Counted from the stretch's first letter, positions 35,373 through 44,516 are shown. The stretch: 64,000 nt of DNA from Massilia sp. Bi118 (GCF_918697865.1 NZ_CAKKMV010000002.1:372001-436000), one strand, 5' to 3'. Translations and numbers: made by a program. Notes: a model not told the origin generated them from the sequence alone.

Positions 35373-35795
35373 TTGGCTCTATCCCCATCGCGCCGCCAAG
35401 GCCTGCGCAGCCAGCTGCTGCAGGCGATCGCCACGGTCAATTCGCTGGCCGCGCTGTCGGCCATGCTGGATCCCGACCGCACGGCGGCCGCGATGGGACT
35501 GTTTCTCGTCGGCGTGAACGGCTACAGCCAGTTCTACGCCATCTATGTCGGAGTGCGCCTCGCCACCGCGGGGCTGGCTCTGTTGGCGGCCAGGCAGGGC
35601 GACCAGCCCATCCTCGGCGACCTCGCAGCACTATTCCTCCTGGCGCAGCCGCTCGGCCGCATCGTCGCTTCGTTTGCGATCGGCCTGCCCCAGGGTTTAT
35701 TGTTCGTCGTTAGCGGGATCGAACTGCTGGCCGGCCTGGCGCTGCTGCTGCTTCGCCCGCGGGGACCGCTCTTTTCGCCACAGCCCGAATCATGA
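35373..35795 (+). CDS. small four-helix membrane protein (DUF4345-like)
   Basis: A 140-residue hydrophobic protein with four predicted membrane helices, including [18 protein letters not shown] and [20 protein letters not shown]. The layout recalls DUF4345 proteins; no function is known. The start is probably TTG 35373, one base after the obgE stop, with ATG 35463 as the fallback, though that would cut the first helix. Its last codons overlap proB by ATGA, so translation of the two is likely coupled. Confidence 0.7.
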   Translation: MALSPSRRQGLRSQLLQAIATVNSLAALSAMLDPDRTAAAMGLFLVGVNGYSQFYAIYVGVRLATAGLALLAARQGDQPILGDLAALFLLAQPLGRIVASFAIGLPQGLLFVVSGIELLAGLALLLLRPRGPLFSPQPES

Positions 35796-36919
35796 ACTCC
35801 GCCTCCTCCGTCATCCAGCAATCCAGCCGCATCATCGTCAAGGTCGGCTCCTCGCTCGTCACCAATGAAGGCCGCGGCCTCGATCACGCCGCCATCGCGC
35901 GCTGGGCCGCCCAGATCGCGTCCCTGCGCACGCTCGGCAAGGAAGTCGTGCTGGTGTCTTCCGGCGCGATCGCCGAAGGCATGCTGCGCCTCGGCTTCAC
36001 CAGCCGTCCGACCGACATCCACGAACTGCAGGCCTGCGCTGCCTGCGGCCAGATGGGCCTGGCCCAGATCTACGAAACCAGCTTCGCCACCCATGGCGTG
36101 AAAACCGCCCAGGTGCTGCTGACCCACGCCGACCTGGCCGACCGCGAACGCTACCTGAACGCGCGCTCGACGCTGACCACTTTGCTGCGCCTGGGCGTGG
36201 TCCCCATCATCAACGAGAACGACACCGTGGTCACCGATGAAATCAAGTTCGGCGACAACGACACCCTCGGCGCCCTTGTGGCGAACCTGATCGAAGCCGA
36301 TGCGCTGGTGATCCTGACCGACCAGAAGGGCCTGTACTCGGCCGATCCGCGCAAGGATCCGTCGGCGCGTCTGATCGCCGAAGCCGAAGCCGGCGATACC
36401 TCGCTCGAGGCCATGGCCGGCGGCGCCGGCAGCAATATCGGCAGCGGCGGCATGCTGACCAAGGTGCTGGCCGCCAAGCGCGCCGCACGCTCGGGCGCGC
36501 ATACCGTGATCGCCTGGGGCAGGGAAGACAATGTGCTGGTGCGCCTGGCCGGCGGCGAAGCGATCGGCACCCAGCTGCTGGCGCCGACCGCGCGCCTGAC
36601 CGCGCGCCGCCAGTGGATGGTCGACCACCTGCACACGGCGGGCGAGCTGGTGCTCGATGCCGGCGCCGTGCAGAAACTGGCGAAAGAGGGTAAGTCGCTG
36701 CTGCCGATCGGCGTGCTGGCTACGCGCGGCGAGTTCGGGCGCGGCGCGCTGGTGTCCTGCGTGGCGGAAGACGGCCGCGAAATCGCGCGCGGCCTGACCA
36801 ACTACACCGCGTCCGAGGTCAAGCGCATCATGCGTCATTCTTCCAACGAGATCGAAGCCATCCTCGGCTACGTCGAAGGCCCGGAGCTGGTGCACCGGGA
36901 TAACCTGGTCCTGCTCTAA
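35792..36919 (+). CDS. proB: glutamate 5-kinase
   Basis: A 375-residue enzyme with an amino-acid-kinase domain ([48 protein letters not shown]) and a C-terminal PUA domain (about 280-370). It phosphorylates glutamate as the first and feedback-controlled step of proline synthesis. It overlaps the upstream membrane-protein gene by four bases. Confidence 0.97.
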   Translation: MNSASSVIQQSSRIIVKVGSSLVTNEGRGLDHAAIARWAAQIASLRTLGKEVVLVSSGAIAEGMLRLGFTSRPTDIHELQACAACGQMGLAQIYETSFATHGVKTAQVLLTHADLADRERYLNARSTLTTLLRLGVVPIINENDTVVTDEIKFGDNDTLGALVANLIEADALVILTDQKGLYSADPRKDPSARLIAEAEAGDTSLEAMAGGAGSNIGSGGMLTKVLAAKRAARSGAHTVIAWGREDNVLVRLAGGEAIGTQLLAPTARLTARRQWMVDHLHTAGELVLDAGAVQKLAKEGKSLLPIGVLATRGEFGRGALVSCVAEDGREIARGLTNYTASEVKRIMRHSSNEIEAILGYVEGPELVHRDNLVLL

Positions 36920-36937
36920 GCAGGTTCCAGGCGGCCG

Positions 36938-37426
36938 TCAGCGGCGCAGCAGCGCCGCGTGGTTGATCTCGACCTGGCCCGGCGCTGAACGGAAGGTGAA
37001 GCGCAGTCCCTGCACCACCTGCTTCTGCGGCAGCTTCTGCTCGAAACAGGTCTGTTCGAAGCCGGGCGCCGGCGGCTGCATCTTGCCCTCCCAGGCCTTG
37101 TGCCACGCTCCCTTCGTATCCTGGATCTCGACCAGCGCCAGTGCGCGCGCGCCGGCGCCGTTCATCGTCGCATGGAAGGTGTCGGTAGCGATTGGATCGC
37201 TGAAGCGCAGATTGGCCCGGCGCACTGCGCCGAATTCGGTGCCGACGCCGTTCGCTTCCGCCCAGTTGCCCCGCGCCGCAATCTTGCTGACCTCCCTGCA
37301 GTCCAGCACGGGCGCGCTGCCGTAGCTGATGCCGCCGGGAGTGTCCTGTGCCGCGGCGGTGCAGGAGAGACTGATCAGCGCCAGCGTGAAGGCGGCGTGC
37401 AGGCGGTTCAGGGTCGATGCGGGCAT
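36938..37426 (-). CDS. secreted protein of unknown function (paralogue of the next gene)
   Basis: A 162-residue protein with a signal peptide (ALISLSCTAAAQ) and two Cys in the mature part, likely a disulfide. The region ALALVEIQDTKGAWHKAWEG ... GLRFTFRSAPGQVEINHAAL looks like a beta-sandwich of the discoidin/galactose-binding kind. The neighbouring upstream protein shows the same order (KVEIRDAQGKW, LRYTFRRSDDP), so the two are probably old tandem duplicates. It starts ten bases after that gene's stop. No function is recognised. Confidence 0.7.
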   Translation of the reverse strand: MPASTLNRLHAAFTLALISLSCTAAAQDTPGGISYGSAPVLDCREVSKIAARGNWAEANGVGTEFGAVRRANLRFSDPIATDTFHATMNGAGARALALVEIQDTKGAWHKAWEGKMQPPAPGFEQTCFEQKLPQKQVVQGLRFTFRSAPGQVEINHAALLRR

Positions 37427-37436
37427 GGTGTTCTCG

Positions 37437-37970
37437 TCAATTGGATTGGAATACGGCGCCGTTGGCCAGGGTCACCGGATCGTCGCTGCGGCGGAAGGTA
37501 TAGCGCAGCGCCCCGACCTGCCGCAGGCCGCCCAGGTCCTGCTGCAGCCACACGTAGTCGCAGCCGCGCGGCGTCTCGTGCACGGTCACCGGCCCGGCGT
37601 CCGTCCACTTGCCCTGCGCATCGCGGATCTCGACCTTGTCGAGGGCACGCACCGCAGCGCGGTTGAGGCCCGCGCGCACGGCGCCGGTCATGGCCGCCGA
37701 ATCGAACTGCTGGACCATCGTGTAAGGCTGGCCAGGCTCGGGAGCAGCCTTGGGCGCAACCAGCCATTTACCCCGCACCTGTGCGGCGGTCCCGACGATG
37801 CACGCGGGGGACAGCTTGGCCAGCGTACGTTGTACGGTTTCGGCGTCGCGGCGGGCGTTTTCGATGTTACGGGCGGCGTCTTGCCCGGGATCCGCCTTGC
37901 TCCAGGGGCAGGCCAGGCTCAGGCAGGCAAGCAGCAGGGCGGAGCGGGATAAATCGTTCATGGTCATCAT
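37437..37970 (-). CDS. secreted protein of unknown function (paralogue of the previous gene)
   Basis: A 177-residue protein with a signal peptide (ALLLACLSLACPWSKA). The C-terminal half shares the KVEIRDAQGKW and VGALRYTFRRSDDPVTLANG pattern with its neighbour. The start may be ATG 37970, 37967 or 37961; none has a clear ribosome site. It is the first gene of a two-gene minus-strand unit that is divergent from the ExbB-like operon across about 210 bp. The function is unknown; periplasmic carbohydrate or protein binding is only a fold-based guess. Confidence 0.68.
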   Translation of the reverse strand: MMTMNDLSRSALLLACLSLACPWSKADPGQDAARNIENARRDAETVQRTLAKLSPACIVGTAAQVRGKWLVAPKAAPEPGQPYTMVQQFDSAAMTGAVRAGLNRAAVRALDKVEIRDAQGKWTDAGPVTVHETPRGCDYVWLQQDLGGLRQVGALRYTFRRSDDPVTLANGAVFQSN

Positions 37971-38080
37971 TCACTTCACTCATGGAAAACATGCGACAAG
38001 ACTAACAGTTTCGATGTGCCGAATGTGCGCGGATTGTTGCACGTCCGGCAGCCTTTGGTGTTCATGTCTGCGTTCTGCGT

Positions 38081-38156
38081 GCAATTAAATTGCTAGCAAA
38101 TGGAAATCACAGTTGCGCATGATGTGATGATTCGTGCTACATTAACTGGAAATCAC
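38081..38156. promoter_or_regulatory. candidate control region of the ExbB/ExbD-like operon
   Basis: The region holds a perfect palindrome GCAATT-A-AATTGC (38081-38093) and two identical 10-mers TGGAAATCAC (38101-38110 and 38147-38156), 46 bases apart. TACATT at 38138 could be a -10 box, but no good -35 is seen. The repeats lie just before the first gene and are not explained by coding sequence. Confidence 0.35.
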
Positions 38157-38179
38157 GAACATTCATCGAAAGGACCGTC

Positions 38180-38839
38180 ATGCAGGAACTCAACCTTGCC
38201 TCCCAGCTGATGGAGGGCGGCACGGGCGTCGTCGTGATCGGCGCACTGTCGGTGCTGGCGCTTGCCGTGTCCTTCGAGCGCCTGGCCAACTTCCGGACGA
38301 GCAGGGTGGCGCCCCAGGCCCTTGCCGACGAGGCGCTCGGCCTGTGGCGGGCCGGCGATTACCAAGCCCTCGCCGCGCGCGCCGGGGAAGACCGCAGCAG
38401 CCTGGCGCGCGTGCTGGAATTCCTGGCCGGCCATCCGCGCCTGCCCATCGAGACCCTGTCGGCGCGCGCGGCCGAGATCGCATCGACGGAGCTGCGCCTG
38501 CAGCAGCAGAAGGCCTATGCACTGAACGTGGTCGCCACCATCGCGCCCATCGTCGGCCTGCTGGGCACCGTGGTCGGCATGATCGAAGCCTTCCACGTGA
38601 TCGCCTTCAACGGCATGGGCGATCCGACCCTGCTGGCGGGCGGCATCTCGAAGGCGCTGGTGAACACGGCGGCCGGCCTGTCGGTGGCGCTGCCCTCGCT
38701 GGCCATGCACCACTTCTTCCGCAACCGCATGGTCAACATCGGCATCACGCTGGAGCGCCAGCTGGGACGGCTGCTGGACGAAAGCCGGTCGCGTGAACAC
38801 GCGCGGAAACATGAGCAGGAGCGCAGCCATGCGTATTGA
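38180..38839 (+). CDS. ExbB/TolQ/MotA-family proton channel protein
   Basis: A 219-residue inner-membrane protein with three membrane helices: one near the N-terminus (GVVVIGALSVLALAVSF), then YALNVVATIAPIVGLLGTVVGMIEAF and GISKALVNTAAGLSVALPSLA. The last two are the family's pore signature, and the cytoplasmic loop between helices 1 and 2 is of ExbB type. With its ExbD-like partner it should turn proton flow into mechanical work on a periplasmic-reaching protein. AAGGACC lies before ATG. It starts a four-gene operon whose third and fourth members carry TonB-like membrane segments. Confidence 0.9.
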   Translation: MQELNLASQLMEGGTGVVVIGALSVLALAVSFERLANFRTSRVAPQALADEALGLWRAGDYQALAARAGEDRSSLARVLEFLAGHPRLPIETLSARAAEIASTELRLQQQKAYALNVVATIAPIVGLLGTVVGMIEAFHVIAFNGMGDPTLLAGGISKALVNTAAGLSVALPSLAMHHFFRNRMVNIGITLERQLGRLLDESRSREHARKHEQERSHAY

Positions 38840-39254
38840 GCTCGGCGACGACGAACAGCCCGAGATCGGCCTGATCGCGCTGATCGACTGCATCTTCTTC
38901 CTGCTGATGTTCTTCATGGTCGCGACCTCGTTCAAGCAGAAGGAGACGCAGCAGAAGGACAAGGCCATCCCGATCACGCTGCCGCGCTCTTCCGCCACGC
39001 TCGACCTGCTTGATGCCGCGCCCGATCCGCTGGTGATCCGTGTCGACCGCGCGGGCCAGGTGGCGATCGGCGACGACAAGCTGTCGATCGAGGCCCTGCA
39101 CGAACGCCTGTCGGGCGAGGCCCGTGCGCATCCGGGCCGGCCGGTGCGTATCGAGGGCGATGGCAACGCTTCTTACCAGTCCATCGTCCATGTGCTCGAC
39201 CTGTGCCAGTTCGAAGGCCTGACCAATATCGCGATGCGCGCGCGCCGGCAGTAA
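38829..39254 (+). CDS. ExbD/TolR-family protein
   Basis: A 141-residue single-pass protein. The helix LIDCIFFLLMFFMVATSF carries the conserved proton-carrying Asp at residue 20, and a periplasmic TolR-like domain follows (DPLVIRVDRAGQVAIGD, VRIEGDGNASYQSIVHVLDLCQ). Start: AGGAG precedes ATG 38829 by eight bases and the family homology begins there; upstream in-frame ATGs lack a ribosome site. It overlaps the ExbB-like gene by eleven bases, and the next ATG follows its stop directly. Confidence 0.9.
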   Translation: MRIELGDDEQPEIGLIALIDCIFFLLMFFMVATSFKQKETQQKDKAIPITLPRSSATLDLLDAAPDPLVIRVDRAGQVAIGDDKLSIEALHERLSGEARAHPGRPVRIEGDGNASYQSIVHVLDLCQFEGLTNIAMRARRQ

Positions 39255-40712
39255 ATGAATGCTGACGCGACTTTCCGGCTGGACGGCTCGAGCATGGCCG
39301 AGCCGTGGCGCCGCCATCCCTGGCTGATCGCATCGCTGGCGGCGCACGGCGTGCTGGCGGCCGGCCTGTACACGGCCGGCCCGGTGCACGTCGCCGTCAA
39401 GCGCGACGACGGCTTGCGCGCGCAGGTCGCGCAGTCGCTGCAGCATACCGGGCAGCGCCAGATGCGGCGCGAGCTGCGCACGATGGAGGAGATCCGCGAT
39501 GCGCTGGCGGAAAGCGCGGGCGAAGCCGGCAGCGAGGGCAAGGGCGGCAAGGACGCCGCCAGGTCGCCAGACCCCGCCGCGCGGGCGCGTGAACTGGCCC
39601 GGCAGATCGAACAGGTGCAGCAGAAGATCCGCGCCACCGAGTTGGCGCGCGTGTTGCGCATCCCCGAGGCCGAGGCCCTCAAGCGCGTGCAGCGCGACGA
39701 GGCGCGCAAACCCAGGCCCGCGCCACCGAAGCACGCATCGCCGGAAGTCCAGGTAGCCCAGTTGGCGCAACAGGCCAGGGCCGCCCTGGTGCAGCGCCGC
39801 GCGCAAGTGCTGGCGGAGCAGCAGGGCGTCGCCATCAAGCCGGAGGCCGGCGAGCTGAAGCCAGGCCGGCCGCAAGGGGGCAAAGCCGGCCAGGGACCGG
39901 GCAGCGGCAAGTCGGCCGGCCAGGGTGGGCAGGGACAAGGCAAGGGCCAGACGAGCGGCCAGGGCGGCCAGGGTGGACGGCCAGGCGGGAGCGGCATCGC
40001 GCAGAACCCGGCCAGGCGCGACAGCAGGGTCGAGGCCCTGGCCAGCGGCCTGGCGCTGGGAGCGCCCGGCGCGATCACTGGCAGCAGCATCGACATGTCG
40101 AGCAATGCCTTCAGCGACTCCCGCAGCTTCGGCGCGTTCCTGGAAGCGCCGCCGGTCGACGCCGCAAGCATGCGCACCGGCCGCGGCCGCACGATCGGCG
40201 CCGGCGGCGCCTACGCCAACCGCATCTTCCTCGATACCTGGTATGTGATCGGTCCCTTCGAAGGCGCCGGCCACGACAGCCAGAACGCGGTCTATCCACC
40301 CGAGCGCGGCGTCGACCTCGACGCGGTCTATTACGGCAAGAACGACCTGCCGGTGCGCTGGACCTTCCAGCAGAACGCGCACTACCCATCGATCCCGCTG
40401 CCGCGCGCCGAGAACGCCGTGTATTACGCCTGGACCGAGGTCGAGGTCGACCGCGACATGGACCTGTGGCTGTGGATCGGCGGCGACGACGACACCAAGA
40501 TGTGGCTCAACGACCGCCTGGTCTGGCTCAGCGGCGATAACGTCGACAAGCCCTGGTACCGCCAGCCTTTCATGACGCTGCCCGAGGTGCAAACCCTGAA
40601 CCTAAACGAAGGCCAGCGCCGGCTGCACTTCAACAAGGGACGCAACAGCATCCTGCTCAAGTTGTACAACGGCGTGGACCTGATGTTTTATTCGGTGGTG
40701 CTGTCAAAGTGA
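39255..40712 (+). CDS. TonB-like anchored protein with coiled coil and lectin-like C-terminal domain (A)
   Basis: A 485-residue protein of unrecognised family. A short cytoplasmic tail leads to one membrane helix with Ser27-x3-His31 and Leu38 (SLAAHGVLAAGLYT), matching the Ser/His/Leu pattern that TonB uses to engage ExbB/ExbD. Then come charged coiled-coil segments (about 50-190), a Gly/Gln-rich linker (200-250), and a beta-rich C-terminal domain (about 318-485). That domain has WYVIGPF, an acidic DDDTKMWLNDRLVW motif and a hydrophobic final strand. It resembles galactose-binding-like sandwiches; no TonB C-terminal domain is present. Protein B, encoded next, has the same architecture. Role inferred: force-coupled periplasmic envelope or glycan contact. 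Confidence 0.8.
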   Translation: MNADATFRLDGSSMAEPWRRHPWLIASLAAHGVLAAGLYTAGPVHVAVKRDDGLRAQVAQSLQHTGQRQMRRELRTMEEIRDALAESAGEAGSEGKGGKDAARSPDPAARARELARQIEQVQQKIRATELARVLRIPEAEALKRVQRDEARKPRPAPPKHASPEVQVAQLAQQARAALVQRRAQVLAEQQGVAIKPEAGELKPGRPQGGKAGQGPGSGKSAGQGGQGQGKGQTSGQGGQGGRPGGSGIAQNPARRDSRVEALASGLALGAPGAITGSSIDMSSNAFSDSRSFGAFLEAPPVDAASMRTGRGRTIGAGGAYANRIFLDTWYVIGPFEGAGHDSQNAVYPPERGVDLDAVYYGKNDLPVRWTFQQNAHYPSIPLPRAENAVYYAWTEVEVDRDMDLWLWIGGDDDTKMWLNDRLVWLSGDNVDKPWYRQPFMTLPEVQTLNLNEGQRRLHFNKGRNSILLKLYNGVDLMFYSVVLSK

Positions 40713-42040
40713 TCCAGCTCCGCCGATACCCATTCCTGCTGTTGTCGCTTGTGGCGCATGCAGCGCTGCTCGGTGTGCTTTATCGCGTCGAACCCGACCA
40801 GCAGCGCATCCAGCGCAGCCGGGAACAGTCATTGGTCGACGCCGGCAAGCAGCTGATGGAACGGGCGCGCCTGGAGAAGCGCGTGCGTGACATGGCGCGG
40901 ATCAAGTCGCACCTCGAATCGGGGGCAGCTGACAAGGACGACGAGGTGCAGTTCAGCGCGCGGCCCAGGACGCCGGAAGAACTGCTCAAGGAAGCCAGGG
41001 AGCTGTCGCGCAAGATCGACGAGATCGAGCGTGACGAGCGCGCCGCACAACTGGCGAAGCTGCTCCACATCCCGAGGCAAAAAGCGCTGGAAAAGGTCGC
41101 GCAGACGCGCAAGCCGGAAGAGCCGGCCGCCGCCGAGCCCGGCAAGCCGGCCGATGCCGCAGCGAAGATCGAGCAGCTCGAGGCAAAGGCACGCGACGCT
41201 CTGGCCCGGCGTGGCCTGCAACGGGAGCAACAGCAGGACGGCACGCGCATGGCGGCAGGCGAATTACGCAGCGGCAACGCTGCGCGGCAGGGCGGGCCAG
41301 GCGCGCAAGTTGGCGGCAGCTCGCCGGGCACGGGAAGCCCCGGCGGCCTGTCCATGTCGTCGGTGTTCCGGACGATCGATACATTCATGAATGCCGACCG
41401 GGCGGGCCGTGGCATTGAAGGCAATATCGTGGCGGGCAATCACGACGACGTCGATCGAACCATCGTGCGCATTCCGGAGGTCCCCGCCGGCGCCAGGGTC
41501 AAGGGCACGGGGCGCATCATCGCACCCGGCGGGCCTTATGCCGACCGCGTCTACGTCAATCGCTGGTACCTGATCGGCCCCTTCGAGCGCAAGCACGGCG
41601 AGGCGTGGCTTTTGCCCGATCCGCCCGAGCAGGCCGTGGTACTGGATGCCGCCTATCGCGGCAAGGACGGCCGCCTGCTCAAGTGGGAATACGTCGACTC
41701 GTCAAACTATCCCCTGGTTCCGCCCCAGCCCGCCGAAGAGGCCGTGTATTACGGCTATACCGAGCTGATGGTCGACAAGGAACAGGACCTGACGATCTGG
41801 GTCGGCGCCAACGACGACGCGCAGCTGTGGCTCAACGACAGGCTGGTCTGGCGCGGCAGGAATGTGGCCAAGGGGCCGTTCTACAGCGAGGTCAAGGCCA
41901 CGGACAATCCCCATGGCCGCGATTACAACTTCAGCGAAGGCAAGCGTGTCGTGCACTTGAGGCAGGGCCGCAACAAGCTGTTCTTCAAGCTGTCGAACGG
42001 ATTGGGCTCCCTGTTTTTTTCGCTGGTGCTGACGAAGTGA
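40709..42040 (+). CDS. TonB-like anchored protein with coiled coil and lectin-like C-terminal domain (B)
   Basis: A 443-residue paralogue of protein A. The membrane helix (residues 7-25) again carries Ser13-x3-His17 and Leu24 (SLVAHAALLGVLY). A coiled-coil region with a shared short motif follows (QLAKLLHIPRQKALEKV here, ELARVLRIPEAEALKRV in A). A Gly/Ser-rich linker leads to the C-terminal beta domain with RWYLIGPFER, NDDAQLWLNDRLVW and LFFKLSNGLGSLFFSLVL. The start is GTG 40709, overlapping the stop of A (GTGA), which implies coupled translation and equal dosage. The two may form a heterodimer on one ExbB/ExbD motor. The function is unknown. Confidence 0.8.
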   Translation: MIQLRRYPFLLLSLVAHAALLGVLYRVEPDQQRIQRSREQSLVDAGKQLMERARLEKRVRDMARIKSHLESGAADKDDEVQFSARPRTPEELLKEARELSRKIDEIERDERAAQLAKLLHIPRQKALEKVAQTRKPEEPAAAEPGKPADAAAKIEQLEAKARDALARRGLQREQQQDGTRMAAGELRSGNAARQGGPGAQVGGSSPGTGSPGGLSMSSVFRTIDTFMNADRAGRGIEGNIVAGNHDDVDRTIVRIPEVPAGARVKGTGRIIAPGGPYADRVYVNRWYLIGPFERKHGEAWLLPDPPEQAVVLDAAYRGKDGRLLKWEYVDSSNYPLVPPQPAEEAVYYGYTELMVDKEQDLTIWVGANDDAQLWLNDRLVWRGRNVAKGPFYSEVKATDNPHGRDYNFSEGKRVVHLRQGRNKLFFKLSNGLGSLFFSLVLTK

Positions 42041-42080
42041 TTAGAATGAAACCCCCGAACCCGAAAGGACCAGCACCAGA

Positions 42081-42449
42081 ATGGAAACCACCTCGCCCCT
42101 CGCCGTCGTCCAGGCCCAGCTCGACGCCTTCAACGCCAGGGATATCGATGCGCTGATGCGCGCCTACGCACCGGATGCCGAGCAGTTCGCACTGCACGGC
42201 GAGCGCCTGGCCAAAGGGGAAGGCGAGATCCGCCCGCGCTATGTGGCGCGCTTCACGGAGCCGGACCTGCACGCGCGCCTGCTGTCTCGCACCGTGATGG
42301 GAAATTTCGTGACCGACCTCGAACTCATCACCCGCAACTTCCCGGAAGGCGTGGGCACGCTCGAGATGCTGTGCATTTATGAGGTGATCGATGGACGCAT
42401 CCGGCGCGCTTCGTTCGCGCCGGGGGCGATGACGCTACTTAATCCGTAA
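42081..42449 (+). CDS. NTF2-like/SnoaL-like steroid-isomerase-fold protein
   Basis: A 122-residue protein with the NTF2-like start VVQAQLDAFNARDIDALMRAYAPD and a beta-sheet C-terminus (LEMLCIYEVIDGRIRRASF). The fold hosts many small enzymes and binding proteins; no substrate can be named. It starts 40 bases after the lectin-like protein B and could be read from the same operon. Its last codons overlap the convergent nth gene. Confidence 0.85.
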   Translation: METTSPLAVVQAQLDAFNARDIDALMRAYAPDAEQFALHGERLAKGEGEIRPRYVARFTEPDLHARLLSRTVMGNFVTDLELITRNFPEGVGTLEMLCIYEVIDGRIRRASFAPGAMTLLNP

Positions 42450-43116
42450 GCGAAGGCACGGACGGCGGCAAGACCTTCTTCGGCGCCGGCGTCTTGTCCT
42501 TGTACTCGCACAGGTCGGCGATGATGCAGTTCCAGCACTTGGGCGTGCGCGCCACGCAGGTGTAGCGGCCGTGCAGGATCAGCCAGTGGTGGGCGTCCTG
42601 CAGGAATTCCTTCGGCACGAATTTCAGCAGCTTCTGCTCGACCACGTCGACGTTCTTGCCCGGTGCGATCCTGGTGCGGTTCGAGACCCGGAAGATGTGG
42701 GTGTCGACCGCCATCGCCGCTTCGCCGAAGGCCGTGTTGAGCACCACGTTGGCGGTCTTGCGCCCCACGCCCGGCAGGGATTCCAGCGCCTCGCGCTCGC
42801 GCGGCACTTCGCCGCCGTACTGGTTCACCAGGATCTCGCAGGTAGCGATGACGTTCCTGGCCTTGTTGTTGTACAGGCCGATGGTCGAGATATAGGTCTT
42901 CAGTTCATCCAGGCCGAGGTCGAGGATGGCTTGCGGCGTATTCGCCACCGGGTAGAGCCGGCGCGTGGCCTTGTTGACGCCGACGTCGGTCGACTGCGCC
43001 GACAGCAGCACCGCGATCAGCAGCTCGAACGGCGTGCTGTATTCGAGTTCGGTGGTCGGATGGGGATTCGCTTCGCGGAAGCGCGTGAAGATCTCGTAGC
43101 GTTTGGCGGGATTCAT
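42439..43116 (-). CDS. nth: endonuclease III
   Basis: A 225-residue DNA glycosylase/AP lyase for oxidised pyrimidines. The helix-hairpin-helix ([17 protein letters not shown]) contains the catalytic Lys, [12 protein letters not shown] holds the catalytic Asp, and a C-terminal C-x6-C-x2-C-x5-C [4Fe-4S] site is seen ([17 protein letters not shown]). It overlaps rsxB by four bases, a common pairing in this group. Confidence 0.97.
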   Translation of the reverse strand: MNPAKRYEIFTRFREANPHPTTELEYSTPFELLIAVLLSAQSTDVGVNKATRRLYPVANTPQAILDLGLDELKTYISTIGLYNNKARNVIATCEILVNQYGGEVPREREALESLPGVGRKTANVVLNTAFGEAAMAVDTHIFRVSNRTRIAPGKNVDVVEQKLLKFVPKEFLQDAHHWLILHGRYTCVARTPKCWNCIIADLCEYKDKTPAPKKVLPPSVPSLTD

Positions 43117-43784
43117 TCGGGCTTTCCTGCGGCCTTCTGGCGTGCGCGCTCGATGGCGGCGGCGATGATCGCGCGCTTGCGCTCCTTCTCCGCCAGCTCT
43201 TCGGCGGTATTGGTTTCTTCGGCCGTCACCGCGCGCATTTTTTCCAGGGCCTTGGCGGCCAGGCGCGCATCGTTCTCTTCTTTCTCGCGCTTCAGGCGCT
43301 CGCTGCGGAAATCATGGCGTGCGCGGGCGGCGTCGGCCTGCGCCGAGGACCACGCGTCCCAGCCGGTACGTTCTCCTGTCACCGGGACCATGCTGATGCA
43401 GTCGACCGGGCAGGGCGCCACGCACAGGTCGCAGCCGGTGCACAGGCTGGGCAGGATGGTGTGCATCTGCTTGGGCGCGCCGAGGATGGCGTCGACCGGG
43501 CAGGCCTGGATGCACAGGGTGCAGCCGATGCACAGGCTTTCGTCGATGAAGGCGACCGGGCGCGGGCGTTCCAGGCCATTGGCCGGATTGATCGGGATGA
43601 CGGGGCGGCCGGTGACGCTGGACAGCCGCGCGACGCCCTCCATGCCGCCTGGCGGGCAGCGGTTGATGTCGGCCTCGCCGCTGGCGATCGCTTCCGCGTA
43701 CGGGCGGCAGGCGGGATAGCCGCACTTCGTACACTGCGTCTGCGGCAACAGGTCTTCGATTTGGTCGGCGAGGGTTTTTGTCAC
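43113..43784 (-). CDS. rsxB: RnfB/RsxB-type electron transport complex ferredoxin
   Basis: A 223-residue protein. An N-terminal Fe-S cluster domain ([17 protein letters not shown]) is followed by two ferredoxin [4Fe-4S] motifs ([14 protein letters not shown] and [14 protein letters not shown]) and a charged C-terminal helix. The hydrophobic N-terminal anchor of full RnfB is absent, as is usual for the solo betaproteobacterial form next to nth. No other rnf genes are in the window. It probably supplies electrons to SoxR reduction or another soluble partner. Confidence 0.93.
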   Translation of the reverse strand: MTKTLADQIEDLLPQTQCTKCGYPACRPYAEAIASGEADINRCPPGGMEGVARLSSVTGRPVIPINPANGLERPRPVAFIDESLCIGCTLCIQACPVDAILGAPKQMHTILPSLCTGCDLCVAPCPVDCISMVPVTGERTGWDAWSSAQADAARARHDFRSERLKREKEENDARLAAKALEKMRAVTAEETNTAEELAEKERKRAIIAAAIERARQKAAGKPE

Positions 43785-43952
43785 GATGGGTCGAGCGATA
43801 TGTAAATAAACTTGGCGATTCGCTAAACCATCATTATCCGCTAAATGGGCTGAAGCGGCGGAGTCCTACATCCTTAGGTGATGCAACGTACGGAGTGCAG
43901 AGGTCGCCTGGTGGTCTACTGGACCCAGGCAATAAACCGACAGGAGGGTCTT

Positions 43953-44417
43953 ATGGAAAAGAAGCACCTCATTATTCCGGCACTGGTTGCCGCACTGATG
44001 GGCGCCAGCGCCCCGAGTTTCGCCCAGGACCGCTATCACGGCGACCGCGACCGCAGCGACCGTAACGACGGCTCCCGCTACAGCCAGCGCGACCGCGACA
44101 ACAACCGCAACTACGACCGTCATGACGACCGCCGCGACGATCGCCGCGACGGCTACCAGGCACGCGGCGGCGGCCGCGCCGGCAACGAAGGCTGGGGCGA
44201 GCAGCGCCGCTGGGACGGCGCGGGCCCGGATCACAGCTTCCGCCGCGGCCAGCGGCTGCCTGAGCGCTACCGCAACCACCAGTACGTTGTGAACAACTAT
44301 CGGGAACACCATCTGCGGCCACCGCCGCGGGGTTACCACTGGGTGCAGACAGGCGGCGACTACGTGCTGGCGGCGATTGCCACCGGCATCATCGCAGACC
44401 TGATCATCAATCACTGA
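43953..44417 (+). CDS. RcnB-family periplasmic protein
   Basis: A 154-residue protein with a signal peptide (LVAALMGASAPSFA), a middle region rich in Arg/Asp/His/Asn (DRDRSDRNDGSRYSQRDRD), and a C-terminal RcnB-like segment (RYRNHQYVVNNYREHHLRPPP then GYHWVQTGGDYVLAAIATG). RcnB proteins influence nickel/cobalt handling in enterobacteria; a similar role here is only inferred. AGGAGGG precedes ATG 43953 and decides the start. Confidence 0.88.
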   Translation: MEKKHLIIPALVAALMGASAPSFAQDRYHGDRDRSDRNDGSRYSQRDRDNNRNYDRHDDRRDDRRDGYQARGGGRAGNEGWGEQRRWDGAGPDHSFRRGQRLPERYRNHQYVVNNYREHHLRPPPRGYHWVQTGGDYVLAAIATGIIADLIINH

Positions 44418-44516
44418 CCCCGAGGGCTGCCCGATGGGGCGGCCCCGGTAGGTGATCCAGAAGCCGCATTGCCATGCACGCCATGGTACTGCGGCAATTT
44501 GTTGTGAGGAGGATGA

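Noticed and set aside
39850..40010. Apparent DNA repeat of GGCCAGGG units
   Set aside because: It is the coding sequence of the Gly/Gln-rich linker in the TonB-like protein A, not a separate repeat element.
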